Below are positions 1-10,356 of a stretch of DNA of 64,000 nt, piece by piece. The position numbers were made by a program, and so were the translations under genes. Source of the DNA: Trichormus_B sp936914905 (GTDB lineage: Bacteria; Cyanobacteriota; Cyanobacteriia; Cyanobacteriales; Nostocaceae); the NCBI RefSeq assembly GCF_039871975.1, contig NZ_JBDPLL010000001.1, one strand, 5' to 3'. The first letter of the stretch is position 1. The number at the start of each line of letters is the position of its first letter. The notes beneath the pieces were generated by a model that was given only the letters and a program-made list of their open reading frames with translations, was not told the origin of the DNA and did no database searches.

Positions 1-440
1 TTTGATGGTTATTGAAAATGCTTTAGCTGTGGTGATGGAAGCACTAATGGGGGACTTTCCCTTAGGGGGACTTTCTGTTCAAAATCAACTGAAATTCGGA
101 ACTCGCTTTCCTTTCATTTCCATTGATGTGATTCTCTCATCAACTTTGTTTGTTGCTATTCCCTGTCTTACTACTTTTGTCCCACCAAGTGAGGTGATCC
201 GCGGTATTTTACCTTTTAGATAGCTTGGGCGTTAGCAATGACAGTCTTTCTTTCTCCAACTTTTGCCTTGTTGGTAAAGTATTCAATGCCTGCTGAGTTA
301 CCTTTAGCATTCAGTTTTATCACTTTAGCTGGGGGTTTGATTCGGGCTTTTCGTGGAGTTGCTAATACCTTTATTCTGAGTTTAGAGGCAGTTTGGGCCT
401 TTGCGAGCCAATCTTTGTGTTCTTCTGGCAGCAGCATTTA
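1..440. other. Left edge, no assignable gene
   Basis: Short open stretches exist on both strands (about 70 codons each), but none resembles a family I recognise. The + strand reading is hydrophobic and the - strand reading is lysine-rich, as expected when one is the antisense shadow of the other. The segment may hold the decayed N-terminal half of the MFS-like pseudogene that follows, but I cannot align it with confidence. Confidence 0.4.
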
Positions 441-1037
441 GACTGCAGTTTTTTCAGCCGCCAGAAATACCAACAGAATTACAAAACCTAAAATATACCA
501 AAAATACCTTTTTAAAACCTATGTTTTATTTTTCTCACAGGTTTTAGCATTACTTGAGGTTCGCATTTGCTCATGGATGGTTTAGGCAAAACCCTAAAAT
601 CCCAATTTAATACAAACGATATCACTGCAATTATGCTCTGCATTGGTTTAGCTCTTGCCATTAGACGCTTACCTGCTGGGTTTTGTGCTAGCAAAGTAGC
701 TAATCGTCGGGTGATGGTTGGAGGTATTATTTTAACTATCTTTTCAATACTGTTAATGGTCTATATGCGCGCAGAGATTCCCATGCTACTTTTTATAGCA
801 GAGGGTTTAAGTTTAATTGTCAGTTTAATTGTCAATGGGGTAATTCCATTTATCTTAGAATTAATGCCCCCTCACTGGACTAGTTTAGGTATTGGTAGCT
901 ATTTTGGTGGGTCATCTTTGGTAGTGAGTGTATTTGGATATGTCTTTACCCGAGGGATAACGATTATAGTCAGTTGTATAGCTGATATCTTGGCATTTTT
1001 GCTAGCTGATATGTGTATTTTCTTACCAAGATGGTAA
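441..1037 (+). pseudogene. MFS-type transporter remnant (C-terminal part)
   Basis: The open part (567-1037) encodes about 156 residues with several hydrophobic segments and the MFS-like stretch RRLPAGFCASKVANRRVMVG, the kind of loop that joins two helices in major facilitator permeases. The stretch from 441 reads QFFQPPEIPTELQNLKYTK in a different frame, with stops before the open part begins. Translation therefore has to change frame around 530-560, so the gene is broken and lacks a recognisable N-terminal half. The substrate is unknown. It lies upstream of recA on the same strand without obvious coupling. Assignment to MFS rests on the hydrophobicity pattern and the loop motif; another 12-helix transporter family is possible. 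Confidence 0.55.
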
Positions 1038-1171
1038 TAACCAGGAGTTCATAGGCAAAGTAATTCCCAATGCCCAATGCCCTATTATAATTGTCACCCC
1101 GTGTGGATCGCGTTACAATCTTCTCAAGCTTTTTTCCCAAGAGTACCAATCGCGCATTTTCCGATTAAAAT

Positions 1172-1185
1172 AGTATATCTGTTCT
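1172..1185 (+). promoter_or_regulatory. Candidate LexA-like box upstream of recA
   Basis: The sequence AGTATATCTGTTCT lies 51 bases before the recA start. It has half-sites AGTAT and GTTCT separated by four bases. This is close to the AGTAC-N4-GTTCT type of site described for LexA in Anabaena and Gram-positive bacteria. One base in the left half-site deviates. Whether recA is LexA-controlled in this lineage is uncertain. Confidence 0.3.
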
Positions 1186-1235
1186 AATCAAACTTCCAAC
1201 GTAAACTTCCTTAAATCCTATATTTAGAGGCTCTA

Positions 1236-2318
1236 ATGGCAACCAACACAGCAGATACTTCTGGTAAGCAAAAAGCACTAACCATGGTACTCAACCAGAT
1301 TGAGCGCAGTTTTGGTAAGGGAGCAATTATGCGTTTGGGTGATGCTACCCGGATGCGTGTAGAAACTATTTCTACTGGGGCGCTGACTTTGGATTTAGCC
1401 TTGGGTGGAGGTCTACCCAAAGGGCGGGTAATTGAGATTTATGGACCGGAAAGTTCTGGTAAAACTACAGTAGCTCTTCATGCGATTGCAGAAGTACAAA
1501 AAAACGGCGGTATCGCTGCCTTCGTTGATGCAGAACACGCCTTAGATCCCACCTACGCCGGCGCATTAGGTGTAGATATTGAAAATTTACTCATTTCCCA
1601 ACCTGACACAGGAGAAGCAGGCTTAGAAATTGTTGATCAACTAGTGCGTTCTGCCGCAGTTGATATTGTCGTCATTGACTCTGTAGCCGCCCTAGTACCC
1701 CGCGCCGAAATTGAAGGCGATATGGGTGATACTCACGTCGGTTTACAAGCCAGATTAATGAGCCAAGCCCTCAGAAAAATTACAGGTAATATTGGTAAAT
1801 CTGGTTGCACAGTAATTTTTATTAACCAATTGCGGCAAAAAATTGGTGTCACCTACGGTAGTCCAGAAACCACAACTGGTGGTAACGCCTTGAAATTTTA
1901 CGCTTCCGTGCGTCTAGATATTCGCCGGATTCAAACCTTGAAAAAAGGCTCTGATGAATTTGGTAATCGCGTCAAAGTGAAAGTAGCCAAAAATAAAGTA
2001 GCACCACCTTTTAGAATCGCTGAGTTTGACATTATTTTTGGTAAGGGAGTTTCTAGCGTGGGTTGTTTAGTTGACCTAGCAGAAGAAACAGGAGTTCTCC
2101 TGCGTAAAGGTGCTTGGTACAGTTATAACGGTGAAAACATCTCCCAAGGTCGAGACAATGCTATCAAATATTTAGAAGAAAAAAAAGAATTTGCCGACAA
2201 GATTACAGAGTTAGTGCGTGAAAAGCTAGATAAAGGGGCAGTAGTATCTGCTAACTCTGTATCTAAAGTCAATGGAGAAGAAGAGGAAGAAAAAATTGAA
2301 TTAGATGATCAAGAATAA
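1236..2318 (+). CDS. recA: Recombinase RecA
   Basis: The 360-residue product is a full-length RecA, the ATP-dependent strand-exchange protein for homologous recombination and repair. The Walker A motif GPESSGKTT is at residues 70-78, followed by the conserved FVDAEHALDP and the LexA/strand-exchange core containing NQLRQKIGVTYGSPETTTGG. The tail is highly acidic (EEEEEKIELDD), as is usual for RecA. The ATG is preceded by AGAGG at a spacing of five bases. A LexA-like box lies about 50 bases upstream. It is intact, which contrasts with the many dead genes nearby. No recX or other partner gene adjoins it. Confidence 0.98.
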   Translation: MATNTADTSGKQKALTMVLNQIERSFGKGAIMRLGDATRMRVETISTGALTLDLALGGGLPKGRVIEIYGPESSGKTTVALHAIAEVQKNGGIAAFVDAEHALDPTYAGALGVDIENLLISQPDTGEAGLEIVDQLVRSAAVDIVVIDSVAALVPRAEIEGDMGDTHVGLQARLMSQALRKITGNIGKSGCTVIFINQLRQKIGVTYGSPETTTGGNALKFYASVRLDIRRIQTLKKGSDEFGNRVKVKVAKNKVAPPFRIAEFDIIFGKGVSSVGCLVDLAEETGVLLRKGAWYSYNGENISQGRDNAIKYLEEKKEFADKITELVREKLDKGAVVSANSVSKVNGEEEEEKIELDDQE

Positions 2319-2496
2319 TTATAAATAGGGTGCGGGGTGTAGGGGAGCCAGCACCTTGGGCGGGTTTCCCGACTTCAGACGACTGGCATTGTAGAGAAGA
2401 AAATAAATTCTTACTCTTGCCCCTGACCTCCTGCTTCCTACCTCCTGCCTCCTGGCTCTTCACTATTCCCTCTTCCCTATTTCCTCTTCCCGAAAA

Positions 2497-4917
2497 ATGA
2501 CAACTCCCCGCTTCCCAGAAATTCCCTCCTGTAGTTGGCAGCGTCCCATCGGTTTAGGTTGGGATAAGCCTTACACTGTCCGCTATGCGAGTAATATAGA
2601 TGATGGACCATGGCATGGAATGCCTTTGGGCGGTTTTGGTGCTGGTTGTATTGGCCGTTCTCCACGGGGAGACTTTAATCTGTGGCACATTGACGGTGGT
2701 GAACATCTCTTCAAATCCTTTCCATCTTGCTAATTTAGTGTATTTGAATCTACTGGTTCATCTTCTCAGGCTTACGCATTATCGACTGAAATTCCGGAAG
2801 ATGGGACTCTACAAAGTTGGCAATGGTATCCACCATCAACTACTACCCAAGCAACTGGTAGCTATTATGCACTTTATCCTCGCAGCTGGTTTGTTTATGA
2901 AAATGTCTTGCAAACCCAGCTAACTTGTGAGCAGTTTTCCCCCATTTGGGCAAATAATTACCAAGAAACTAGTTATCCTGTAGCGGTATTTATTTGGAAA
3001 GCACATAACCCCACAAATACACCTATTACCCTCAGTATCATGCTGACTTGGGAAAACATAGTGGGTTGGTTTACTAATGCGCTGAAATCTCCTGATGTGC
3101 AGATACGGGATGATGGGAGTCCGGTTTATGAATATCAGCCACGTTTAGGTGAAAGTAAAGGAAACTACAATTATATAGTTGAAAGTACAGAATATTTTGG
3201 CTGTTTTTTGGGTCGTGTAGCTACTGATTTACCTGTACAGGAAGGTGATGGTAGCTGGTGTATTGCTACTCCTAAAAGCCTCCCTACGGAAGTATTTTAT
3301 CATACCCAGTTTAACCCAGTGGGTTCAGGTGCGGATCTTTGGGAAAGCTTTTCAACTAATGGTTATTTACCTAATTATCTTAATGCAACTCCCGCAGATG
3401 CAGATACACGGTTAGGGGCTGCCTTGGCTGTGCGTTTTACTCTCCAACCAGGGGAAACTCTAGAAATTCCCTTTACTCTGGCTTGGGATTTTCCCGTAAT
3501 AGAATTTGCTAAGGGCATGAATTGTTACCGTAGATATACAGATTTTTTTAGTCGTAATGGTAATAATGCTTTTGCAATCACATCTACAGGACTACAACAA
3601 TATCAAATTTGGCGATCGCACATTCAAAATTGGCAAAAACCCATTCTTGACCGAGAAGATTTGCTAGAATGGTTTAAAATGGCACTATTTAACGAACTTT
3701 ATGACCTCACCAGCGGTGGAACTCTCTGGAGTGCAGCCTCAGAAATTGATCCCATAGGTCAGTTTGCTGTCTTAGAATTTTTAGATTAGCGTTGGTATGA
3801 AAGTTTAGATGTCAGGTTATATGGTTCTTTTGCCCTACTAATCTTATTCCCAGAACTGGAAAAATCAGTAATTCGCGCCTTTGCACGGGCAATTCCCGAC
3901 AGCGATGATCATCTGCGAGTGATTGGCTATTATTATACAATTGGTGCTGAAACAACAAAAGCCGTCCGCAAGGTAGGTAAAGCTACACCTCATGACTTAG
4001 GCGCACTAAATGAATGGGTGTGGGGAAAAACCAACTACACGTGTTATCAAGATTGCAACTTATGGAAGGATTTAGGTAGCGATTTTGTATTGCAAGTATA
4101 CCGAAATTTTCTATTTACAGGTAGTCAGGATGTACAATTTTTGGTAGATTCTTGGGATGCAATTGTACAGACTCTCGATTATTTGAAAACCTTTGATTTA
4201 GATGGTGATGGAATACCAGAAAATTCTGGCGCACCTGATCAAACTTTTGATGATTGGCGGTTAAATGGTGTTAGTGCATATTGTGGTGGGTTATGGTTAG
4301 CAGCTCTAGAAAGTGCGATCGCAATAGCTGATATTTTAAAAAACCATAGAGGTACAGAGAACACAGAGAATACAGACAAATTGCGAGCACAAAAATCAAT
4401 TTATCAATCTTGGTTACAACAGTCAAAACCAATTTATGAACAAAAGCTTTGGAAAGGTCAATATTACCGCTTAGACAGTGAAAGTGGTTCTGATGTAGTC
4501 ATGGCAGACCAATTATGTGGACAATTCTACACTCGGTTACTGGGTTTACCGGATATTGTCCCCAGTTATCATGCTCATTCTGCCTTGCAAACAGTATATG
4601 AAGCCTGTTTTATAAAGTTTTATGATGGTAAGTTTGGTGCCGCTAACGGGGTTCGTCCCGACGGTTCTCCAGAAAACCCCAAAGCCACCCATCCTCTAGA
4701 AGTATGGACTAGAATTAACTTTGGTTTAGCAGCTTTCCTACTGCAGATGGGGATAAAAGATGAAGCTATGCAGTTAACGCAGGCCGTTGTTGAACAAATT
4801 TACGACAATGGTTTACAATTTCGCACCCCAGAAGCCATTACCCCCGTTGGTACTTTTCGTGCTAGTACCTATCTACGCCCAATGGCTATTTGGGCAATTT
4901 ATATGATGTGCATTTAA
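2497..4917 (+). pseudogene. GH116 (GBA2-like) glycosidase with two in-frame stops
   Basis: One reading frame of 807 codons covers a family GH116 / DUF608 enzyme related to non-lysosomal glucosylceramidase. It starts near MTTPRFPEIPSCSWQRPIGL. Family blocks seen are GMPLGGFGAGCIGRSPRGDF, then RWYESLDVRLYGSFALL, NLWKDLGSDFVLQVYR and DQTFDDW...YCGGLWLA near the catalytic acid, and HPLEVWTRINFGLAAFLLQMG. Only two defects occur: TAA at 2731-2733, where the family has a residue after FKSFPSC, and TAG at 3787-3789, exactly at the Tyr of the family's YRWYE block. No frameshift is present and sequence on both sides remains well conserved, so inactivation looks recent. Substrate would be a beta-glucoside or glucosylated lipid by family knowledge. 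Nothing suggests stop-codon readthrough. Confidence 0.9.
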
Positions 4918-5064
4918 ATACTTCTTATTTCTGCCATCTCTGGTAATAGATAATAGGTACTTGGGAAAAATAATTATCTCAATAAATCCGATATTATTTT
5001 CCGGTTATTTCTGGAATCCTTAGAAAAAATAAGTAATGGTAAGAGTTAAAAGATTTAAACCTTG

Positions 5065-5250
5065 AGACTCGTGTCATGCTATCAGGTTAGCATGGGTACA
5101 AAGTAAAGGTTTTCTACCTTTTCCCTGAATGGGCAAGTATTCAGACCTGTTATATAGCAGGAAACAGAATTCAGGTAAGGAACGCTTTAATTTAAGTTCT
5201 CACAACCCTGTCTGTCCATTACTACAATCCCAGATTGGGATTTTTCACGT
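5065..5250 (+). ncRNA. Possible structured RNA ending in a terminator hairpin
   Basis: Several hairpins follow one another. ATGCTA/TAGCAT lies near 5087-5104. CCTGAAT near 5130 can pair with ATTCAGG near 5170, and the flanking CCTT and AAGG extend that stem. CCTG/CAGG folds inside it. The segment closes with AATCCCAGATTGGGATTTTT (about 5228-5247), a short hairpin followed by a T-run like an intrinsic terminator. No coding frame runs through it. I cannot match it to 6S, SRP, tmRNA or RNase P RNA. It could also be an untranslated leader or chance structure. Confidence 0.3.
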
Positions 5251-5892
5251 TCTCTCACAATCTATCCCCCAGAAAAATCAGAAACATGATCACCAGAGAT
5301 AAAAACAGTAAAATTCTTATCAACAATAAAATATGGCTTGATACACATAAGGTGATAAGCGGTTAGATGACAGCTAAAAAGAAATTTTTCTAAACTTTAT
5401 ACTCAGAAAAAACCACAGCAAAAAGAAATGTACGTCTATATAGTGAAAGCAAAAATAGCAAAATGGTCTTGACTGATGATATCAGATTTACAAACCGTTT
5501 CACTCTTTACCGTTGGCAGCGCGTTCTACCTTTAAGGAATTAAATTATAACTCCTTTCATTCTAATTAGCAAGTAATAAACAAAGAGAGTTAATTATCTC
5601 AGGCTAGGACTCAACAAATTAAATAATTATCCTAAGCCGAAGTATAAATTTTGCGGAGTTTACTTGTGCCAGATTAATAAAGACTAACTGTTGAAATCTC
5701 CACCTAATGAAAACCTAATAAAACTGAAACAGCATATGTAATTTGACCGAAATTAGTGGTTTTTCTAGCTGTTCAAAGAAAAATATAAATTATCTTAAAT
5801 CAACTCAGACGTGTACTTTATAGCTTAACTTAGGTTGATTTCGTTGATTATGTAATTTCATACAGATTTAATCTGCTAAAGTTTTAGTAAAC

Positions 5893-5915
5893 ACACCCTT
5901 TATGGGTGTTTTTTA
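5893..5915 (+). terminator. Intrinsic terminator-like hairpin
   Basis: ACACCC and GGGTGT form a 6-bp stem around a TTTAT loop, followed directly by a run of six T. No gene ends nearby, so it would terminate either an unrecognised small RNA or read-through from the left. Confidence 0.5.
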
Positions 5916-6248
5916 TTGTAAAAATTTGTGTGAGCAAGAACATAAATATATCATAATTATAAGTTAAGAGTATTAACCATTTAGGTTCTGGATGCACTAA
6001 CCTGTTCTTAGGTAATTAAGAGTCAGATATGACTAGCACCTATAGGTAATAGGTATGGGTAAAACGATTTTCAGATAAGACCTCTAAGAAAAACATATAA
6101 CAATATATAATCACTAGACTTTCGGAGCTAATTATCCTAAAAATCAGAAATAATGGTTTTACAAAAATGTCTAAACTTGTTTATTTATAAGGCCTATGAA
6201 ATTAAATAACCAGTAATATTTGCCGTTAAACTACAGATAATAAAAGTT

Positions 6249-6297
6249 TTTTAATAGATAAAATGGGGGGTGATACCCCCCATTTTATCTATTAAAA
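6249..6297. repeat. Perfect 22-bp inverted repeat, 5-base loop
   Basis: The arms 6249-6270 and 6276-6297 are exact reverse complements around TGATA. The stem includes six G:C pairs at the loop end. It could be a hairpin terminator, but no T-run follows and no gene ends here. Similar long perfect hairpins of unrelated sequence occur at 38779-38828 and 42252-42308. Confidence 0.85.
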
Positions 6298-7677
6298 TGG
6301 GACGAAAGTCAAAGTTGCACAACACTCAAATGAACATTCTGAGATATTCAGTAAATTTAACTTATAAGTCTGCAAAATTGACAGATGACATTAGCGACAA
6401 AAAATAGTATAAATACGAATGTAGCTATTTAGATTCCAATATGAATGATCTTCTCGGCTCAATTGGAAATTATGAGACTTCACTGAAAATTTTTACTAAT
6501 TCTCAGCCCCAAGTTATACAATAATAGCCAGGGCACATCTATTCGACTCAAGGTTGTCTAATTTTTATAAGACACAACAGCATCTACTAAGACCGCTAGA
6601 TTACAAAAAGATGGTAAATTTTTACCTTTCATTTACGAATCAGCAAAAGCTACAGCCGAGAAGTAACCAATAGTAGTTGTCTTTCAACAGCAACTCAAAC
6701 CACCAGGTTACAAAACTGTACAACAGGGTCAATACAGCAAAGCAGCACACAGACTTGATTAAAAACAGTCAGGTTTTCAATCACAGGTCAGCTCATGAAA
6801 CAAATCATCAGGTCAAATGCAGTCGAAACATTAAGCCAGCGGGGTCTTTTACGGGTTAAACTCTCTGAGTTACATCCTCGTCAGGCATCTATTCATGAAA
6901 GTCTTGTACTTTTACCAACGTTAAATTTATCAGTCCTACGAAGAAGTAGTGATATAGCAATTAAGAATATAAGCAACAGGTCAACATCCTTTGAAACTAA
7001 GGTGCTTTCAAACCTTCTGTATTTAGTTTGGGGGAGCAAGTTAGATTTTTATCCCATAGTTGTGGTTTGGGTGTGGATAGGAAAGATTGTCAAAGTCAGC
7101 CACACCCAAGGAACGAAAATTACACATGGGATGGCTCATAGTTCTTCAAAGACTCGAACCCTTGGGGAGATTATAGCTAGAGTAGAACAAGCAACCCGAA
7201 GAGCTTTAGGGTTGAAAATTAATTTATTGAAGCTGCTCCTCCACATACAGAAAACTGCCCAGACAGCAACCAATATTGTGGAAACTAAAACTTGGCTCAA
7301 AAGTATCCATACACAGAGAACACAACAGAGCAGTTTTAGGAAAAGCTTTTTCCACTGGGAGTTACCGAAACCTCTGAGAACTTGAGAAATTTCGGGATGT
7401 GCCTGTTGAAAAGGTTATCTACTTTTTCAATTTTCACTACTAATCCATTACCAATATATTCCTGTAATTTATTCAACTGCTGTCTCAAAGCTAGTAATCA
7501 ACTAAACTAGAATTGGTGGGTCAAGGTACGCATGGAAAGAATATACATCATCTTCCCATTGTAAACTCATCAAAAATGGTGTGGTGGACTAGTATTGCAG
7601 TTTCTAAATAGCACTTGACACAATAACACTCAAAATTAAGTGGACTAGTCAACTTCATTCAAATAAAACTAACACTC

Positions 7678-8064
7678 ATGATGAATCAAGACATTTCTGG
7701 CAAAAGTAGCAACATAGAGAAGAAAATCAATCCTGAACAGTTTGACCAAGTAATAGAAGCTATCCTGGCTGGTAAGTATTCTTGGGCTTGTGTTTTAATG
7801 CTGCGGTTTGTTGGTTACAATCCTTTACATTACATTCCTTACCGCACTTATAACCGACTACTCAAAGAAAACTCTCGGATGAGTAGGTCAAACACCCAAC
7901 AGAATGAAAGTCTGAAACTTGCTAAACCAGCAACAGAGAAAAGGTCTGATACTCATCTAGCTTCTGCTTGCTTGAGTAAAATTAAAGATATCGCTTATCT
8001 CGAAGTAGGGGGTAAGCAAAAAGCAGAAGTACGCGGTAGCCACAGAGAGAAGAAATCAGCATAG
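7678..8064 (+). CDS. hetP: HetP-family heterocyst commitment protein
   Basis: The 128-residue product carries the HetP signature block: AILAGKYSWACVLMLRF followed by GYNPLHYIPYRTYNRLLKEN (residues about 30-65). HetP-family proteins act in commitment to heterocyst development in Anabaena; the biochemical role is not settled. HetP itself is about 159 residues. Here the sequence matches to roughly LSKIKDIAYLEVGGKQ and then ends in a short, basic, unrelated tail. The C-terminus is therefore probably altered or truncated. The second codon is also ATG, so either may start translation. No hetC lies immediately upstream, unlike PCC 7120; a HetC-like exporter gene starts 2.9 kb downstream. The name hetP rather than a paralogue name is an inference. 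Confidence 0.8.
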   Translation: MMNQDISGKSSNIEKKINPEQFDQVIEAILAGKYSWACVLMLRFVGYNPLHYIPYRTYNRLLKENSRMSRSNTQQNESLKLAKPATEKRSDTHLASACLSKIKDIAYLEVGGKQKAEVRGSHREKKSA

Positions 8065-8300
8065 CTATAGCAGGAATCAGAATTCAGGAGTAAAACTCTG
8101 TTGTACATGGAGTTTCATCAATGGCTTATACCACGCTATCACTTGATGTCCTAACCTCCTTATCCGTTGCAACTACCACTTGATATAGGAAGTTCAGGAG
8201 TATGACTGACCGAAAACAGGGTCTGAGGTATGAGTTGTACGGTGTAGGGAAAGATAGTTTTCCCCATACCCTAAAAGGACGAGGAAAGGTAACTGGTCTT

Positions 8301-8499
8301 AGAGGTTGTTTGAAAAGTCGGTCTTTGTGTCATGTTAAATGTAGCGGAGCGGAATGAAATATCTGGGTACAAGCTCAAAACCTAAATTCTAGAGCCTCAG
8401 GCACGCTTCGCTTTCACGCAGTGTCCCGAAGGGATATGCTCCATTTTATTGCACTCAGAATGAAGACTTATACCTCCTAAAACTTTTCAAACATGCTCT
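8301..8499. mobile_element. Miniature inverted-repeat element, 199 bp
   Basis: The ends AGAGGTTGTTTGAAAAGT (8301-8318) and ACTTTTCAAACATGCTCT (8482-8499) are inverted repeats matching at 16 of 18 positions. The interior is non-coding and contains a TCCCGAAGGGA-type palindrome common in Nostocales repeats. A single similar end (AGAGGTTGTTCTAAAAGTGA) lies near 22049. No transposase is encoded, so it would be a non-autonomous element. Confidence 0.55.
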
Positions 8500-9303
8500 T
8501 AGGTTAAAGATTTTTCGTTTCCTCTTACCCCTTACCTTTGTCCCCTAACCCTAGTACTGGAAGGCGAAATTCAAAAGTCCAAAATCTTATGGAGTAGGCT
8601 TTTCTTCTATTTTAAATGGTTGCTATATTTACGCCGTACTGTACTAGTATGGTCAGGTGGGTAATACCCAGCTTCAGAGCATTCCAAAAATCAATCTTTG
8701 ACTCAATTTTATAAAAACTATACAAATACATCTACCATGTACTGCAAGCCGATCAAATAGCTGAATCAGTGTAAAGTTCTGCCAGAATAGCAAATATACA
8801 CTAATAATATGTTATAGGTTAGATATAACCACCTGAAATAAGTGAACTGCACCTAAATTAATTTTTACCAACAAAGTCAATAGTTATGTCTAACCATAAA
8901 GTACATCACAGTGGATATTTCAACATTCATTAATTTATGAAAATGTTAGATGATTCTTACACCAATCACAATAAGCTGTAACTACTGGTGGTTCTTTTTC
9001 CTAGAAAGTCTAGGCAACTGAAAATTGGGGTAGTGGCTTCCTCCAAATTTAAGATTGTGATAGGAATTATTTTGGAATTTTAGGTGTCATTTATTGATTA
9101 AAAGCTTTAGCATCAAAAGTAGGCCAGAAAATTGAAAAGTTACGGTACAACTGTCCTCACGGGTGGTAGGATTTATCGCTATTACACTTCTGTCTCAATT
9201 ATGAGAATACTTTGTAGGAAAAATAGGATTACGCTCACTGTATAAATTGGCAATTTATATAACTGATACTGGAAGCTGAAAACTTATACAGCTTCTTTCT
9301 TTA

Positions 9304-9353
9304 TATAGAGGAATCCGGTTTGATTCCTGATAGCTTTAAATAGGATTCCTATA
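9304..9353. mobile_element. Short copy of a TATAGGAAT-type miniature element
   Basis: It begins TATAGAGGAATCCGGTTTGA and ends AAATAGGATTCCTATA, so the two ends are inverted repeats. The left part, including TTTGATTCCTGATAGCTT, recurs at 17101-17118 in a 128-bp copy. This copy looks internally deleted. Confidence 0.55.
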
Positions 9354-10356
9354 GTAGGTGATAGAACACAGGCTGTGGGGTATACTTTAACTTTTTGACT
9401 TTTAAAACAACCTGTTCATTTGGAACATCATTAGACTCCTATTATTTACCGCATATTTGCTATTTAATAATGTATCCAAAGTTAGATCTTCTGAATTAAT
9501 TTATCTATTTTCTAAGCGTTATATTAATAACTGAAGATTTTCATTCTAAAGATAGATACATTTTTAGGATATTTGAGATGGTAATAGAAGATATCTCTAT
9601 TGCCCAAGATAGATGTTTATTTATTTGATGTTGACAAAATACTTACTTTTATACTTTCACAAGACAATTTAATTGTCTTGGAAAACTGATAATCTAATTG
9701 ATTAATAATTCTAAATTGTTGAAATTTTCCCTCTGGAGTGGTTATTATGAAGATATAAATCTATCCTAAATATTAGATAAAGATTTTGCTTCTTTATATT
9801 AATCTTTGGTAAAGGTGTAGGACCATTTTACTATGAATAGTAGTAACAAAAAATAAAAACTGAGAAATTGTAGCTTTTTCTTGTGAACTCTCTTCCGAAA
9901 AATTTAATATTTATGACGATCTGCTGATGAGAAAATACTAGTTTTAAGCTAGTATTAAGAAATAGATAAATTCCTTGCTTGATCTTAGCAATTTTCAGGC
10001 TTCAATGTGTTGTTATAACAGGTTTTACCTCAGGTTGGTTGATCGAAAGCTAACTAATTTAAATATATTGAGGATATGTTTGAACACTGGAGTACGAGTT
10101 CATACAGCAGCCTCCAAATTAGGGCTGATAATAGGCTCTAAGTTGCATTTATATAATTATTGATCAAGGGCTGATACTGGAATTTAAGGTGTAAATGTGA
10201 GGGTAAATTGAAACCTTTTTCTTTTTTCCTTAACTGAAAGCTATTGAGGTTTTTACTTTCCAATAGTAATTGATTAATGGTGCATCTGGATTTTAGTTAC
10301 AGATGTAAGGTGAAAATTTGCCCAAATTTTACAGTACACAGCAACTGGTAAGAATT

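Larger units (their letters stand above)
4918..7677. other. 2.76-kb gene-poor region upstream of hetP-like gene
   Basis: No convincing gene is present. One open stretch at 6795-7385 (+) has 196 codons. Its product has no recognisable motif, and it is surrounded by AT-rich non-coding sequence, so I do not call it. The region holds a possible structured RNA (5060-5250), an intrinsic-terminator-like hairpin (5893-5915) and a perfect 22-bp inverted repeat (6249-6297). In Anabaena sp. PCC 7120, hetC lies directly upstream of hetP. I find no hetC remnant here. Long leader regions are known for hetP, so part of this DNA may be its promoter. Confidence 0.5.
8065..10356. other. 2.3-kb gene-poor region with miniature elements
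   Basis: I see no supported gene. Content includes a 199-bp inverted-repeat element (8301-8499), a 50-bp inverted-repeat element (9304-9353), a small palindrome near 9660-9680 (CAAGACAATT/AATTGTCTTG) and a hairpin near 9943-9965 (ATACTAG/CTAGTAT). The right end is presumably the promoter region of the HTH gene. Confidence 0.5.

Noticed and set aside
2..437. Short frames on both strands at the left edge
   Set aside because: They are antisense shadows of each other, and neither matches a family. They were kept only as unassigned edge sequence.
2731..3789. Possible stop-codon recoding in the GH116 gene
   Set aside because: The two stops differ (TAA and TAG), no recoding signal is seen, and many other genes here carry ordinary nonsense mutations.
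6795..7385. Open frame of 196 codons upstream of the hetP-like gene
   Set aside because: The product has no motif, odd composition and no good ribosome site, and the surrounding DNA reads as non-coding. I treat it as a chance frame.
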